Assembly: GCA_913051935.1 (NCBI GenBank)
Contig: CAJXCU010000001.1
Coordinates: 1-64,000 of the forward strand
Reading direction: 5' to 3'
Origin: an uncultured Flavobacteriales bacterium
GTDB taxonomy: Bacteria > Bacteroidota > Bacteroidia > Flavobacteriales_D > Crocinitomicaceae
DNA length: 64,000 bases
Below, one piece after another: positions 1-10,389 of this stretch; within the stretch, counting starts at the first letter, position 1, and each line of letters starts with the position of its first letter. The position numbers and the translations under genes are program-made. The notes below the pieces were generated by a model. That model saw nothing but the letters and a program-made list of their open reading frames with translations. It was not told where the DNA came from and ran no database searches.

Positions 1-149
1 GCCGGATTCAGATAGATAGGGTTTGAGAAAAACTGCGTGAACGTAGGGTCTTGTGAGCGCACCGAATTAAGGCTTGATGTCGAGAGACAAGCGATCACAA
101 AAACACATAGGAATAAATGCTTTTTCTTCACACAATTGAGTTTATTCAC
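1..149 (-). CDS. PorP/SprF family type IX secretion membrane protein, N-terminal fragment cut by window edge
   Basis: Not in the ORF track. Manual reverse-strand translation from a GTG (149 or 131) gives (M)NKLNCVKKKHLFLCVFVIACLSTSSLNSVRSQDPTFTQFFSNPIYLNPA. This is a signal peptide followed by the QDPxFTQFxxNPxYLNPA start typical of PorP/SprF proteins. Start codon uncertain (no ATG). Confidence 0.72.
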   Translation of the reverse strand, partial: MNKLNCVKKKHLFLCVFVIACLSTSSLNSVRSQDPTFTQFFSNPIYLNP

Positions 150-263
150 GAACAATCTTAACGTGATTATAGTTTGTAAGGTTACAAATATCGTATATTA
201 ATTGTAATAATTTGAATAATTTGGCGTTTTTTAGACTATCAATTCAATTGTTTCATTCGAATT

Positions 264-3200
264 ATGAATAAGATTTTATTTTTCTCTTTATTTCTTCTTT
301 CAGTTAGTTTTTCATTTTGTCAAGAATTCACGGAGTATATAGAATGGAATAATTCAATTTCTTTGGACAACGGTGAACATTCGCTTTTGGCGCCAAATTT
401 TGAAAAAATACATTATGACAATGGTGCACCTCGGTATTACGCCAAAAAAGTTCTTAAAGAGAACGGTCTAAAGATTCAGTCTATTCAATATGTCACAGAG
501 GATGCCATTAAGACAGATGAAAAGTATTTTAATGACCTTGAAATCAAACTACCGAAAGCAACCCCTGTGCAGGTAAAGGTTTCCTATATTTCGCACAAGC
601 CCTTTATGGTTTTTTCTGGAATACCTTTTATCAGAGAGGAAGGACAACTCAAAAGAATTAAGAGTATAAAAGTAATTGCCTCGAAAGAAATAATTGCGCT
701 ACAAAAAGATTTTGCCGCTGAATCTGTATTGCAGCCAGGCTCTGGTGAATGGTTTAAGATAGCACTTCAGAATGATGGTATTTATAAAATTGATTACGAT
801 TTTCTTCTGTCAATGGGAATTGATATGACTAATCTTGATCCTCGAGATGTTCATATTTTCGGAAACGGTGATGGTAAATTGCCTGAATTAAATAGTATCC
901 CTCGAACCGATGATTTGGCACAGAATTCGGTAAAATATTTTGGTGCCACTGACAATATCTTTAATCAAAATGATTTTATTTTATTTTATGGCTGGGGTCC
1001 AAACAGATGGCGCCCAAACGGAAATTTAGAATTTAATCAGGTTAAGAGTATATACACAGATTACTCTTACTATTTTATCAATATTAATTCTGAGAGACCT
1101 TCTTTGGAAATTCAAACAGCCCCTTCTATAGAAGGTTCTCCTTCTGAAACAATAAGCACCTATGATTACAGGGATTGCTATGAAAACGATTTGATTTCCC
1201 TAATTGGTGGAGGACAGCGTTGGTATGGTGAACTTTTTGATATTGATTTAGAGCAAACCTTCAACTTTTCAATTCCTAATATTGCAAACAGCCCGGTTTT
1301 TTTTAAGACTTCTATTGCTACAAATGCTACAAGCGGTTTAGGTACGCAACAAACCTATTCGGTCAACGGTCTTACACTTTCCGCGAGTGTGCTTCCTCAC
1401 ACATCAATCGATTTTGTTAGGTCCTCTCAAATTTTTTCTTTATCCAATTCAACTTCAGGCTCAATACCATTGAAGATAACAATTCAGCGTAATAGTCCTA
1501 GTGTGATGACTTATTTAGACCGAATACAGCTAAATACCAAAAGAAAACTTGTTTTTTATGGAAGTCAGCTTGGGTTTAGGAACCTCACAGGGAATCAGGA
1601 AGGAATAGGGACTTTTGAACTCTTAAATTTTCCTAGTACAGGATTTATTTGGAGTCTTGCCGACAGGCATCATCCTAAAATAATTTCCGGAATGGCATCA
1701 GGAACGACCTATGAGTTTATTGATTCCTTGAGTTACAGAGAATACGTTGCTAGTAATGGTGGTACTTTTTTGAGTGCGGAGTATGTTGGGTCTGTTGATC
1801 ACCAAAACCTACATGCCTTATCCCAAGCAGATTATTTGATCGTAACACACCCCAATTTTATAACGCAAGCCGATCGTTTGGCCGATTTGCACCGTAACCA
1901 AGGGTTATCGGTACATGTAGTAACCACAAATCAAATCTATAATGAATTTAGTTCTGGGGCCCCAGATGCAGTAGCTATCAGATCTTTTGCGAAAATGTTT
2001 TATGACCGTGCTCAAGCCAATCCTGAAACTGCTCCAAAATACCTTTTGCTCTTTGGTGATGGTACTTATGATCCCAAAAACAGAGTTCCTGACAATAATA
2101 ATTTTGTACTTACATATCAGGTATCGGGTAGTGAAAATCATATTTCCGCCCTGGTAACAGACGATTTTTATGGAATGCTTGATGATGATGAGGCAATCAC
2201 AGGTGCGGATTTATTGGACATAGGTATCGGTCGTATTTTGGCCTCGACTGTAACCCAAGCTGAGCAGCAAGTTGATAAAATCGAACATTATATGAAGAAC
2301 GGCTCAGATTTATTTGCCAATGCCGGTGCATCTTGTTGTCTTGAAGACAATTCGTTAAATACTTTTGGAGATTGGCGACAGAAATACGTTCAAGTCGCGG
2401 ATGACGAGGAATCAGGTTATTTTATTAATAACGATACTGAGCCTCAATATCTCCATACCAAGGCCAATCACAATCAAATGAATTGCGATAAGCTTTATTT
2501 AGATGCTTATCCTCAGCAAACCAGCGCAGGGGGACAGAGGTATCCTGAGGTTGTATCAGCAATATCCGATCGAATCCAACGAGGTGCTCTTGTTTTCAAC
2601 TATGTTGGGCATGGAGGGGAGGTTGGACTTGCAGAAGAGCGTATTGTCACGATTCCACAAATTAATTCGTGGAACAACATCAATGCACTCACGCTTTTTG
2701 TTTCTGCCACCTGTGAATTCACGAAGTACGACGACCCAGCTCGAGTTTCTGCCGGGGAATGGGTTTCTTTGAATCCAAATGGAGGCGCCATAGCCTTAAT
2801 GACGACTACGCGGTCCGTTTATTTTGGTGTGAACACAACAACAGGAAATAAATTTTTTGAAAATGTATTCGACCGCAATCCTGATGGTACTCCATTGGCC
2901 TTTGGCGATATTGTAATGCGGACCAAAAATGAAACAGGTTCGAGTGATAATAAAAGAAGTTTCACATTGATTGGCGATCCTGCGCTGAAAATCGCATTGC
3001 CGAGTTTAAATGTAATCACAGATAGTATCAACGGGATTTCTCCAGAGGTTGCGGTAGACACAATTCGCGCATTAAGTAAGGTCGTGATGAAAGGACATAT
3101 TGAAGATCATTTTGGAAATACAATGACAGGGTTGAATGGTATTTTGACCCCGTCAATATTTGATAAAATAAAACTACAAACTACTTTAGGCCAAGATTTG

Positions 3201-4085
3201 TATTCTCCTGAAATTGAATATGAATTACAAAGAAACGTGATCTACAAAGGAAAGGTCTCCGTAACAAATGGTGTGTTTGAGTTTTCTTTTGTTGTCCCAA
3301 AAGATATTTCGTTAAACTATGGGAACGGTAAAATCAGCTATTACGGTTATTCAGAACAAGTAGATGCGGGAGGTTACGATACATCTGTCGTTATTGGAGG
3401 AATTGATCCAAACGGAATTTCAGATGCTGTCGGTCCTGAGGTGACTCTTTTTATGAATGATGAAAACTTTGTTTCAGGTGGTCAAACAGACTTTGAACCT
3501 ATTCTATTGGCAAGAATTTTTGACGAAAATGGCGTGAATACCGTTGGGAACGGCATTGGTCACGACATAACAGCAATCCTAGACGGAAACTCTTCTGAGC
3601 CATTTATACTGAATGATTTTTATGTAGCAGATCTTGATTCTTATCAATCTGGTGAAATTCGTTTTCAATTTGATGGATTGTCACCGGGTCCGCATTCATT
3701 AGAGTTTAAGGTCTGGGATGTAAACAATAACTCTACGAAACGCAATATTGAATTCGTTGTTGTTGATAATGAGAATTTAGTACTTCAAAACGTCCTAAAT
3801 TATCCGAATCCTTTTTCTACTTCAACTGAGTTTATGTTTGAGCACTCTTTTGCTTGTAACGAATTAGAGGTGCAGATACAAATATTTACTGTTTCAGGTA
3901 GATTGGTTCAAACACTTAACGATATTATTCCTACCCAAGGATTTCGGGTGAGTCAAATATTTTGGGATGGAAAAGACAATTATGGTGACCAATTGGCAAA
4001 AGGAGTTTATATTTACCGCGTGAAAGTAAAAGACACGAGTGGTCAAACCGCAGAAAAAACAGAAAAATTAGTCATATTGAAATAA
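264..4085 (+). CDS. porU: Type IX secretion system sortase PorU (C25 family peptidase)
   Basis: 1273 aa with signal peptide; C25 motifs LLLFGDGTYDPKNR, NYVGHGGE (His) and FVSATCEFTKYDDP (Cys); C-terminal NYPNPFS... sorting/FlgD-like domain; followed directly by porV. Confidence 0.93.
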   Translation: MNKILFFSLFLLSVSFSFCQEFTEYIEWNNSISLDNGEHSLLAPNFEKIHYDNGAPRYYAKKVLKENGLKIQSIQYVTEDAIKTDEKYFNDLEIKLPKATPVQVKVSYISHKPFMVFSGIPFIREEGQLKRIKSIKVIASKEIIALQKDFAAESVLQPGSGEWFKIALQNDGIYKIDYDFLLSMGIDMTNLDPRDVHIFGNGDGKLPELNSIPRTDDLAQNSVKYFGATDNIFNQNDFILFYGWGPNRWRPNGNLEFNQVKSIYTDYSYYFININSERPSLEIQTAPSIEGSPSETISTYDYRDCYENDLISLIGGGQRWYGELFDIDLEQTFNFSIPNIANSPVFFKTSIATNATSGLGTQQTYSVNGLTLSASVLPHTSIDFVRSSQIFSLSNSTSGSIPLKITIQRNSPSVMTYLDRIQLNTKRKLVFYGSQLGFRNLTGNQEGIGTFELLNFPSTGFIWSLADRHHPKIISGMASGTTYEFIDSLSYREYVASNGGTFLSAEYVGSVDHQNLHALSQADYLIVTHPNFITQADRLADLHRNQGLSVHVVTTNQIYNEFSSGAPDAVAIRSFAKMFYDRAQANPETAPKYLLLFGDGTYDPKNRVPDNNNFVLTYQVSGSENHISALVTDDFYGMLDDDEAITGADLLDIGIGRILASTVTQAEQQVDKIEHYMKNGSDLFANAGASCCLEDNSLNTFGDWRQKYVQVADDEESGYFINNDTEPQYLHTKANHNQMNCDKLYLDAYPQQTSAGGQRYPEVVSAISDRIQRGALVFNYVGHGGEVGLAEERIVTIPQINSWNNINALTLFVSATCEFTKYDDPARVSAGEWVSLNPNGGAIALMTTTRSVYFGVNTTTGNKFFENVFDRNPDGTPLAFGDIVMRTKNETGSSDNKRSFTLIGDPALKIALPSLNVITDSINGISPEVAVDTIRALSKVVMKGHIEDHFGNTMTGLNGILTPSIFDKIKLQTTLGQDLYSPEIEYELQRNVIYKGKVSVTNGVFEFSFVVPKDISLNYGNGKISYYGYSEQVDAGGYDTSVVIGGIDPNGISDAVGPEVTLFMNDENFVSGGQTDFEPILLARIFDENGVNTVGNGIGHDITAILDGNSSEPFILNDFYVADLDSYQSGEIRFQFDGLSPGPHSLEFKVWDVNNNSTKRNIEFVVVDNENLVLQNVLNYPNPFSTSTEFMFEHSFACNELEVQIQIFTVSGRLVQTLNDIIPTQGFRVSQIFWDGKDNYGDQLAKGVYIYRVKVKDTSGQTAEKTEKLVILK

Positions 4086-4141
4086 GCGCAACAATAAAAC
4101 TTCCCCTTTTGCGTATATTTACTACCGATTTTATAGAATTT

Positions 4142-5401
4142 ATGAAGAACCTATTTTTATCCATTATTTTGGTCTCCTTTTCTTTGACTGCGTTTGCTCA
4201 ACCAACTGGTGGTAGCGGGGTTACAGATGAGGATTTACAATTGAATACCATTACTACTGCCTTGCCTTTCATGTCGATAACGCCTGATTCAAGAGCCGGT
4301 GGTATGGGAGATGCAGGCACAGCATTAAGCCCTAACTCCACATCTGTCTATTGGAACACTTCAATTTTAAGTTTTTCTGAACAAACTTCCGAAGTTAGTT
4401 TATCTTACACACCATGGTTGCGTCAGCTGACCAATGATATTCATCTTTCATATTTATCTGGATATTACAAAATAAATAAGTCTCATACGATTGGGGGTGC
4501 GCTCCGCTATTTCAGTTTAGGAGAGATTACCTTTACAGATGCCTCTGGTAATGTGATTCGTGATGATAAGCCTAGTGAGTTTGAAATTACAGGTGCTTAT
4601 GCCTTTCGTCTTTCAAATAGATTAAGCCTAGGAATCAATGGGAAATTTGCATACTCTAATCTTACGGGAGGTCTTACTGTTGGAGGCGTGAATACGAAAC
4701 CTGGAGTCGTTGGTGCTGCAGATCTTTCTTTCTCCTATTATAATGATAACGCGAAAATCGGTAATCTTGATGGGGTATATACCTTTGCGACTACGATTAA
4801 CAATATCGGAAATAAGGTCGCCTATTCGGAGTTAGACACTAGAGATTTCATCCCTATGAATTTAAAGATTGGGAATAGCTTCCTAGCTAATTTCGATGCT
4901 TATAATAAAGTTACTTTTTCTTTAGATCTTCAAAAATTACTTGTTCCTACACCACCAAACTATTATTTTGATGGACAGGATTATATCATGACCTCGGGTA
5001 TGAATCCTGACGTGGGTGTAATCAACGGAATGATTCAATCTTTTTATGATGCTCCCGGCAATGTTGTTGTGGATGAGGACGAGGTTCCTATTGCAGATGC
5101 AGACGGAAATTACGAGGTTGTCAAAGGCACAAAGTTTAGAGAAGAGTTGTCAGAAATAAACATTGCATTTGGTACAGAATGGTGGTATAACGACGTATTT
5201 GCAGTTCGTGGTGGCGTTTTCTTTGAAAGTAAAAATAAAGGGAATAGACAATTTATGAATCTTGGCGCGAGCCTAAAGTACAACATGTTCGCAATTGATT
5301 TTTCATATCTAGCCTCTTTGAATGGTCGCCAAAGTCCATTGGCCAATACCTTAAGGTTTACCGTACGTTTGTATCTTGACCAAGCAGGCGCGTCAGAATA
5401 A
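4142..5401 (+). CDS. porV: Type IX secretion system outer membrane protein PorV
   Basis: ORF 4109..5401; signal peptide MKNLFLSIILVSFSLTAFAQ places the start at 4142. FMSITPDSRAGGMGDAGTALSPNSTSVYWN motif; adjacent to porU. Confidence 0.93.
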   Translation: MKNLFLSIILVSFSLTAFAQPTGGSGVTDEDLQLNTITTALPFMSITPDSRAGGMGDAGTALSPNSTSVYWNTSILSFSEQTSEVSLSYTPWLRQLTNDIHLSYLSGYYKINKSHTIGGALRYFSLGEITFTDASGNVIRDDKPSEFEITGAYAFRLSNRLSLGINGKFAYSNLTGGLTVGGVNTKPGVVGAADLSFSYYNDNAKIGNLDGVYTFATTINNIGNKVAYSELDTRDFIPMNLKIGNSFLANFDAYNKVTFSLDLQKLLVPTPPNYYFDGQDYIMTSGMNPDVGVINGMIQSFYDAPGNVVVDEDEVPIADADGNYEVVKGTKFREELSEINIAFGTEWWYNDVFAVRGGVFFESKNKGNRQFMNLGASLKYNMFAIDFSYLASLNGRQSPLANTLRFTVRLYLDQAGASE

Positions 5402-5473
5402 TTATATTTTTCTTCTTTAATTTTCTATCTTTCAGTGTTCGTAAATTGTTAGTTTTACCTAATCCACTTTATT

Positions 5474-5481
5474 TATATTTG
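5474..5481 (+). promoter_or_regulatory. Candidate -7 box (TATATTTG) upstream of bioB
   Basis: Exact TANNTTTG match, but only 4 nt before the ATG. The nearest TTG upstream has ~25 nt spacing, so it is weak. Confidence 0.3.
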
Positions 5482-5485
5482 TAAT

Positions 5486-6598
5486 ATGAAATGTAATCCT
5501 GAGTATTCTAGTAAAGAAAGTCTCCTTGAGTTATACCAAAAGCCACTTTTGGAGCTTGTTTTTGAGGCCGCAACTATTCACCGTAAATACCATAATCCGA
5601 GAGAAGTACAAATGTCTTCCTTGTTGAGTATAAAAACTGGTGGATGTCCTGAGGATTGTGGGTATTGTCCCCAGGCAGCTAGATACCATACGGATGTTGA
5701 TGCAGAGGGGATTATGAAGGTAGATGACGTATTGGAGCAAGCGAAGAATGCAAAAATTAATGGATCATCAAGACTTTGTATGGGTGCGGCTTGGAGAGAG
5801 GTTAAAGACAATCGTGACTTCGATAAAGTTGTAGAAATGGTTCAGGGTGTAAATGATATGGGTATGGAGGTGTGCTGCACGCTCGGGATGATGAATGAAA
5901 ACCAAGCCAAAAGACTGAAGAATGCAGGCTTATTTGCTTACAATCACAACTTAGATAGTTCTAAAGAATTCTATTCTGACGTTATCTCTACGCGGGAATA
6001 CGACCAAAGATTAGATACGATAGAAAATGCTAGAAAAGCCGGAATATCTGTATGTTCAGGAGGGATTATCGGTATGGGAGAGACTGAAGAGGATCGTATG
6101 GGACTTCTAATGAGTTATATGGAAATGGAAAACCCACCTGAATCTATACCAATAAACGCATTGGTTGCTGTTGAAGGTACGCCTTTAGAAGAACAAAAAC
6201 CGATTGAACAGTGGGAGCTGATTCGTATGGTTGCGACGACAAGGATTGCATTCCCCGAATCTGTAGTGCGTCTCTCTGCAGGCCGAACAAAGATGTCAAT
6301 GGAGGCGCAAGCATTGTGTTTTATGGCTGGTGCCGGATCTATATTTGCAGGAGACAAATTACTGACCACACCAAATCCAGAGTTTAATGAGGACAAAGAG
6401 ATGTTTTCGATTCTTGGTCTTATTGCAAAAGAGTCATTTGCAGACGGAGAACAACCTACAACAAACCCTGATCCTATTTTGATAGAAAAGAAAAGAATTG
6501 CCGCTGAAAGAGAAGCAGCATATGCAAAAGCGAAGTTGAATAAATCAAATAAAACTTTTAAACCGAGACTGGTTACCAAAGTTGAAACTTTAGAATGA
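5486..6598 (+). CDS. bioB: Biotin synthase
   Basis: Radical SAM motif GGCPEDCGYCPQAARYHTDV; conserved BioB sequence throughout. Confidence 0.97.
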   Translation: MKCNPEYSSKESLLELYQKPLLELVFEAATIHRKYHNPREVQMSSLLSIKTGGCPEDCGYCPQAARYHTDVDAEGIMKVDDVLEQAKNAKINGSSRLCMGAAWREVKDNRDFDKVVEMVQGVNDMGMEVCCTLGMMNENQAKRLKNAGLFAYNHNLDSSKEFYSDVISTREYDQRLDTIENARKAGISVCSGGIIGMGETEEDRMGLLMSYMEMENPPESIPINALVAVEGTPLEEQKPIEQWELIRMVATTRIAFPESVVRLSAGRTKMSMEAQALCFMAGAGSIFAGDKLLTTPNPEFNEDKEMFSILGLIAKESFADGEQPTTNPDPILIEKKRIAAEREAAYAKAKLNKSNKTFKPRLVTKVETLE

Positions 6599-7677
6599 AT
6601 GAGAGACTGCTAAAAAAGCTTCTCAAACGCAAAGAGTCGGGAAACCTCCGAACCCTGGAAATACCTGACCAGGGGATAGATTTTTTTTCAAACGATTACT
6701 TAGGACTTTCAAAACGAGCTAATTACAATTACGAGGCTTTACCGAATGGTTCAACAGGCTCTAGATTGCTCTCTGGTAATAGCATTATTGCAGAGGAATG
6801 TGAATCAATCCTTGCAAATCATTTTGATTCAAAATCCGCTTTAGTATACGGTTCGGGTTATGCTGCAAATTTGGGGCTTCTTTCTGCCATTTTGCAACGT
6901 GGAGATGTCGTTTTTTATGATCAATATATTCATGCAAGCTCAAGGGATGGTATTCGTCTATCTCTAGCAGATTCCGTATCATTTAAACATAATGATCTCA
7001 AAGATCTTTCAAATAAACTCTCTAAAAAAAGATTCCAGAATAATTATGTGCTTGTTGAATCCTTATACTCTATGGATGGTGATTTGGCTCCTTTGAAAGA
7101 AATAGCTTCAATATGTGATGAGTACAATGCTTATTTAATTGTTGACGAGGCACATGCAGCTGGTATATATGGAGAAATGGGTAAGGGCCTATGTTTTGAA
7201 AATAAAATTCTGTCAAAAGTTTTCGCACGCGTCATTACTTTTGGTAAGGCATATGGTATTCATGGCGCTACAGTTTTGGGTTCAGAGATTTTAAAAGAGT
7301 ATTTGATAAATTTCTCTCGTTCTTTTATTTATTCAACTGCATTACCACCTTCTGATTATAGAGCTATATCCGAACTTGTGCAACATAAAGAGCTGAATGA
7401 ATTGCGTGCTGGTTTGCAGAAGAATATATCTTTTTTTCGAGACCTGTGCGGGGTGAAATCATTTTTATCTGATCCCACATCGCCAATTCAAATACTAGAA
7501 TTTGAGGAATCTAAAGAACTTGAAGCTATCGTATCAGGCTTGAAAAAGCATTCTATTTACACGAAGGGCATATACCCCCCTACCGTCCCTGTTGGGAAAT
7601 CTAGGTTACGGCTTTGTCTGCACGCATTTAATTCACAGAAAGAAATCGAGATACTAGCGAACTGTCTATTAAAATAG
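6595..7677 (+). CDS. bioF: 8-amino-7-oxononanoate synthase-like PLP-dependent acyltransferase
   Basis: NDYLGLS, STGSRLLSGN, VDEAHAAGIYG and FGKAYGIHGA (PLP Lys) motifs; ATGA overlap with bioB. Confidence 0.88.
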   Translation: MNERLLKKLLKRKESGNLRTLEIPDQGIDFFSNDYLGLSKRANYNYEALPNGSTGSRLLSGNSIIAEECESILANHFDSKSALVYGSGYAANLGLLSAILQRGDVVFYDQYIHASSRDGIRLSLADSVSFKHNDLKDLSNKLSKKRFQNNYVLVESLYSMDGDLAPLKEIASICDEYNAYLIVDEAHAAGIYGEMGKGLCFENKILSKVFARVITFGKAYGIHGATVLGSEILKEYLINFSRSFIYSTALPPSDYRAISELVQHKELNELRAGLQKNISFFRDLCGVKSFLSDPTSPIQILEFEESKELEAIVSGLKKHSIYTKGIYPPTVPVGKSRLRLCLHAFNSQKEIEILANCLLK

Positions 7678-7700
7678 ACTTAGACAGACGTTGTTTAATA

Positions 7701-9005
7701 TTAACCTCCGAAGTCATCGAAACGCACATTCTCATCAGGAATTCCCCAATCATCGCACATTTTGATAACAGCTTGATTCATTAGTGGTGGTCCGCAGAAA
7801 TATACCTCTAAATCTTCTGGAGCCTCATGCTTTGATAAATACTGATCTATCACGACTTGATGAACAAATCCAGAAAACCCATCCCCACTTTCATCTTCAC
7901 AAGATTCTTTATTCACCCAATTGTCCTCGGGGAGCGCATCAGAAAGTACGAGGTAGAATTTAAAATTCGGAAAGTCTTTTTCCAAATCACGGAAATAGTG
8001 AATATAAAATAATTCCGCTCTTGATCGCCCTCCGTACCAATACGTTACCTTTCGTCCCGTTTTTAGGGTTTTGAATAGCTCATAAAGGTGTGAACGCATC
8101 GGGGCCATTCCTGCACCCCCACCGATATATAGCATTTCGGCATCAGAATCGTTAATGAAAAACTCACCGTAAGGACCGGATATCGTCACCTCATCACCCT
8201 CTTTAAGCCCGAATATATAGGAAGAGGCAATACCAGGATTGACATCCGCCCATTTATCATTAGCTCTATCCCATGGTGGCGCAGCAACCCGTACATTTAG
8301 CATCACCTTTCTTCCTTCAGCAGGATATGAAGCCATCGAATATGCTCGAACAACCTCTTCAGAATTATTCATGACCAGATCGCGTATCGCAAATTTCCCT
8401 TCGGACCAGTCTTTCTCAAACTTATTAGGTTCGCCTGGATGGTCTAATGGATGCGCAGTAATATCCATATCCGCATATTTCACCTGCGTTTCAGGTATAT
8501 TAATTTGAATATATCCCCCCGCTTTGTAATCCATGTCTTCAGGAATTTCAACGATAAATTCCTTGATATATGTCGCTACATTGTAATTTGAGGCAACTTT
8601 TGCTTTCCACTCTTTAATCCCAAGAATCTCCTCCTCGATATGGATTTTCATATTTTCTTTAACCTTCACTTGGCAACCAAGGCGGTGATTCGACGCAATC
8701 TCCTTCCGTGAGAAGTGAGGGGCTTCAGTCGGAAGGATTTCTCCTCCACCTTCATTTACTTGACAAACACATTGAACACAAGTACCACCTCCACCACAGG
8801 CAGAGGGTAAAAAAATTCCATTGCTACCCAGAGTTCCTAGTAAGGTACCACCTCCATCAACCTCTAATGTTTTTTCTCCGTCGTTAATGTCAATTACTAG
8901 CTTCCCTTTCGGAGATATTTTTGCTTTCACGAACAAAAGCATTGAGGTCAATAGTAAAATGACCGATAAAAACGCAATTAATGTTATGATCAGAATCGTT
9001 CCCAT
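7701..9005 (-). CDS. nqrF: Na+-translocating NADH:quinone reductase subunit F
   Basis: 2Fe-2S motif SACGGGGTCVQCVC, FAD/NAD reductase domain (YSMASYP, YIGGGAGMAPMRSH); last gene of nqrA-F. Confidence 0.97.
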   Translation of the reverse strand: MGTILIITLIAFLSVILLLTSMLLFVKAKISPKGKLVIDINDGEKTLEVDGGGTLLGTLGSNGIFLPSACGGGGTCVQCVCQVNEGGGEILPTEAPHFSRKEIASNHRLGCQVKVKENMKIHIEEEILGIKEWKAKVASNYNVATYIKEFIVEIPEDMDYKAGGYIQINIPETQVKYADMDITAHPLDHPGEPNKFEKDWSEGKFAIRDLVMNNSEEVVRAYSMASYPAEGRKVMLNVRVAAPPWDRANDKWADVNPGIASSYIFGLKEGDEVTISGPYGEFFINDSDAEMLYIGGGAGMAPMRSHLYELFKTLKTGRKVTYWYGGRSRAELFYIHYFRDLEKDFPNFKFYLVLSDALPEDNWVNKESCEDESGDGFSGFVHQVVIDQYLSKHEAPEDLEVYFCGPPLMNQAVIKMCDDWGIPDENVRFDDFGG

Positions 9006-9007
9006 AA

Positions 9008-9700
9008 TTAGTTGATATTGATTTCTTGGTTAGTATCAAGCATAGTTGTAATTGGCTCGGCCTCTTCGGAAGAAGCTTCTTTACCATATTTTATTCCCAT
9101 AAAACTCATGAATGCAATTCCCATTAAACCCGTTACAATAAAAGTAATTCCCAATCCTCGTAAAGGTCCTGGTACATTTGAATATCTCAATTTTTCTCGA
9201 ATGGCGGCAATAGCAACAATGGCAATAAACCATCCGATGCCTGATCCTATGGAAAACGCTGTGGCATCCAAAATAGTTGAGTATTGTCTTTCCGCCATAA
9301 ATAGTGCTCCCCCGAGAATTGAACAATTAACTGCGATTAGGGGTAAAAAGATACCCAATGCGCCGTATAAAGCAGGCGCAAACTTTTCAACTAGCATTTC
9401 TACCAATTGAACAATGGAGGCTACGACCGCAATAAACATAATGAACGATAAAAAGCTTAAATCCAATTCAGCATACTCTTCATCAATCCATCCCAATGCC
9501 CCTTCTTTTAAAACATAATTTTCAAGTAAATAATTTACGGGAACGGTAACTGTTAAAACAAAAATAACGGCCGCTCCAAGACCAACTGCAGTTTTAACAG
9601 TTTTGGATACAGCGAGGTATGAACACATACCTAAAAAATAGGCAAAAATCATATTTTCACTGAAAATGGCCTTAACGAATATATCTAATGTACTTTCCAT
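9008..9700 (-). CDS. nqrE: Na+-translocating NADH:quinone reductase subunit E
   Basis: Multi-TM NqrE family protein in nqr operon order. Confidence 0.96.
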   Translation of the reverse strand: MESTLDIFVKAIFSENMIFAYFLGMCSYLAVSKTVKTAVGLGAAVIFVLTVTVPVNYLLENYVLKEGALGWIDEEYAELDLSFLSFIMFIAVVASIVQLVEMLVEKFAPALYGALGIFLPLIAVNCSILGGALFMAERQYSTILDATAFSIGSGIGWFIAIVAIAAIREKLRYSNVPGPLRGLGITFIVTGLMGIAFMSFMGIKYGKEASSEEAEPITTMLDTNQEININ

Positions 9701-9710
9701 AGACTTTTTT

Positions 9711-10388
9711 TTAGTGTTCCTCGATTAAAGCTTTATTTCTTGCGCGTTGAACCCAAATTATAATTCCGGTAATAATCAAGGCCATGGGAGGTAAAATCAT
9801 TAAGTTATTATTTTGATATCCAATCGTATACAATCCGGATTCTTCTCCTGGGAGTGAATTTCCGAAAATTGGAATACCCATAAGGGTGCCGGATCCAAAT
9901 AATTCTCTAAAGACAGCAACGAGGATTAAAATCGCTCCATAACCTAAGCCATTACCTAATCCATCTAGAATTGATGGCCATGGTTTGTTTGCCATAGCAA
10001 AGGCTTCCAATCGTCCCATGATGATACAGTTGGTGATAATTAATCCAACAAAAACGGATAGTTTAGCAGATAAGTCGGGTTGAAAGGCAGCGAGAACTTG
10101 GTCAACAATAATGACTAAGGAGGCCACAACAAGAAGTTGAACAATAATTCTTATTCTTGATGGAATCAGATTTCTCAATAAAGATACGATCAGATTTCCC
10201 ATAATGATCACGAATAAAACGGATAATGACATCACAATTGCCTGACTGACCTGAACAGTAATTGCCAAGGCAGAACATATTCCTAGTACTTGTATGGTTA
10301 CTGGATTGTTGTCTGTCAGCGGATCTGTGATCAGCTTTTTATTCTTTTTCGAAAATAATGGCTCAGATGTTTTGTTATCAGCACTCAT
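9711..10388 (-). CDS. nqrD: Na+-translocating NADH:quinone reductase subunit D
   Basis: NqrD family; ITNCIIMGRLEAFAMANKPWPSILDGLGNGLGYG. Confidence 0.96.
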   Translation of the reverse strand: MSADNKTSEPLFSKKNKKLITDPLTDNNPVTIQVLGICSALAITVQVSQAIVMSLSVLFVIIMGNLIVSLLRNLIPSRIRIIVQLLVVASLVIIVDQVLAAFQPDLSAKLSVFVGLIITNCIIMGRLEAFAMANKPWPSILDGLGNGLGYGAILILVAVFRELFGSGTLMGIPIFGNSLPGEESGLYTIGYQNNNLMILPPMALIITGIIIWVQRARNKALIEEH

Positions 10389-10389
10389 T

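Noticed and set aside
2503-2772. Second-frame ORFs inside porU
   Set aside because: Overlap a conserved C25 peptidase domain in another frame; no support for translation.
6115-6579. 154-aa minus-strand ORF inside bioB
   Set aside because: Antisense to conserved bioB sequence; no homologous motif.
7680-7700. TGTTTAATATTAAC near-palindrome between bioF and nqrF
   Set aside because: Resembles one TGTTTAA half-site but sits between convergent 3' ends, where an operator is unlikely.
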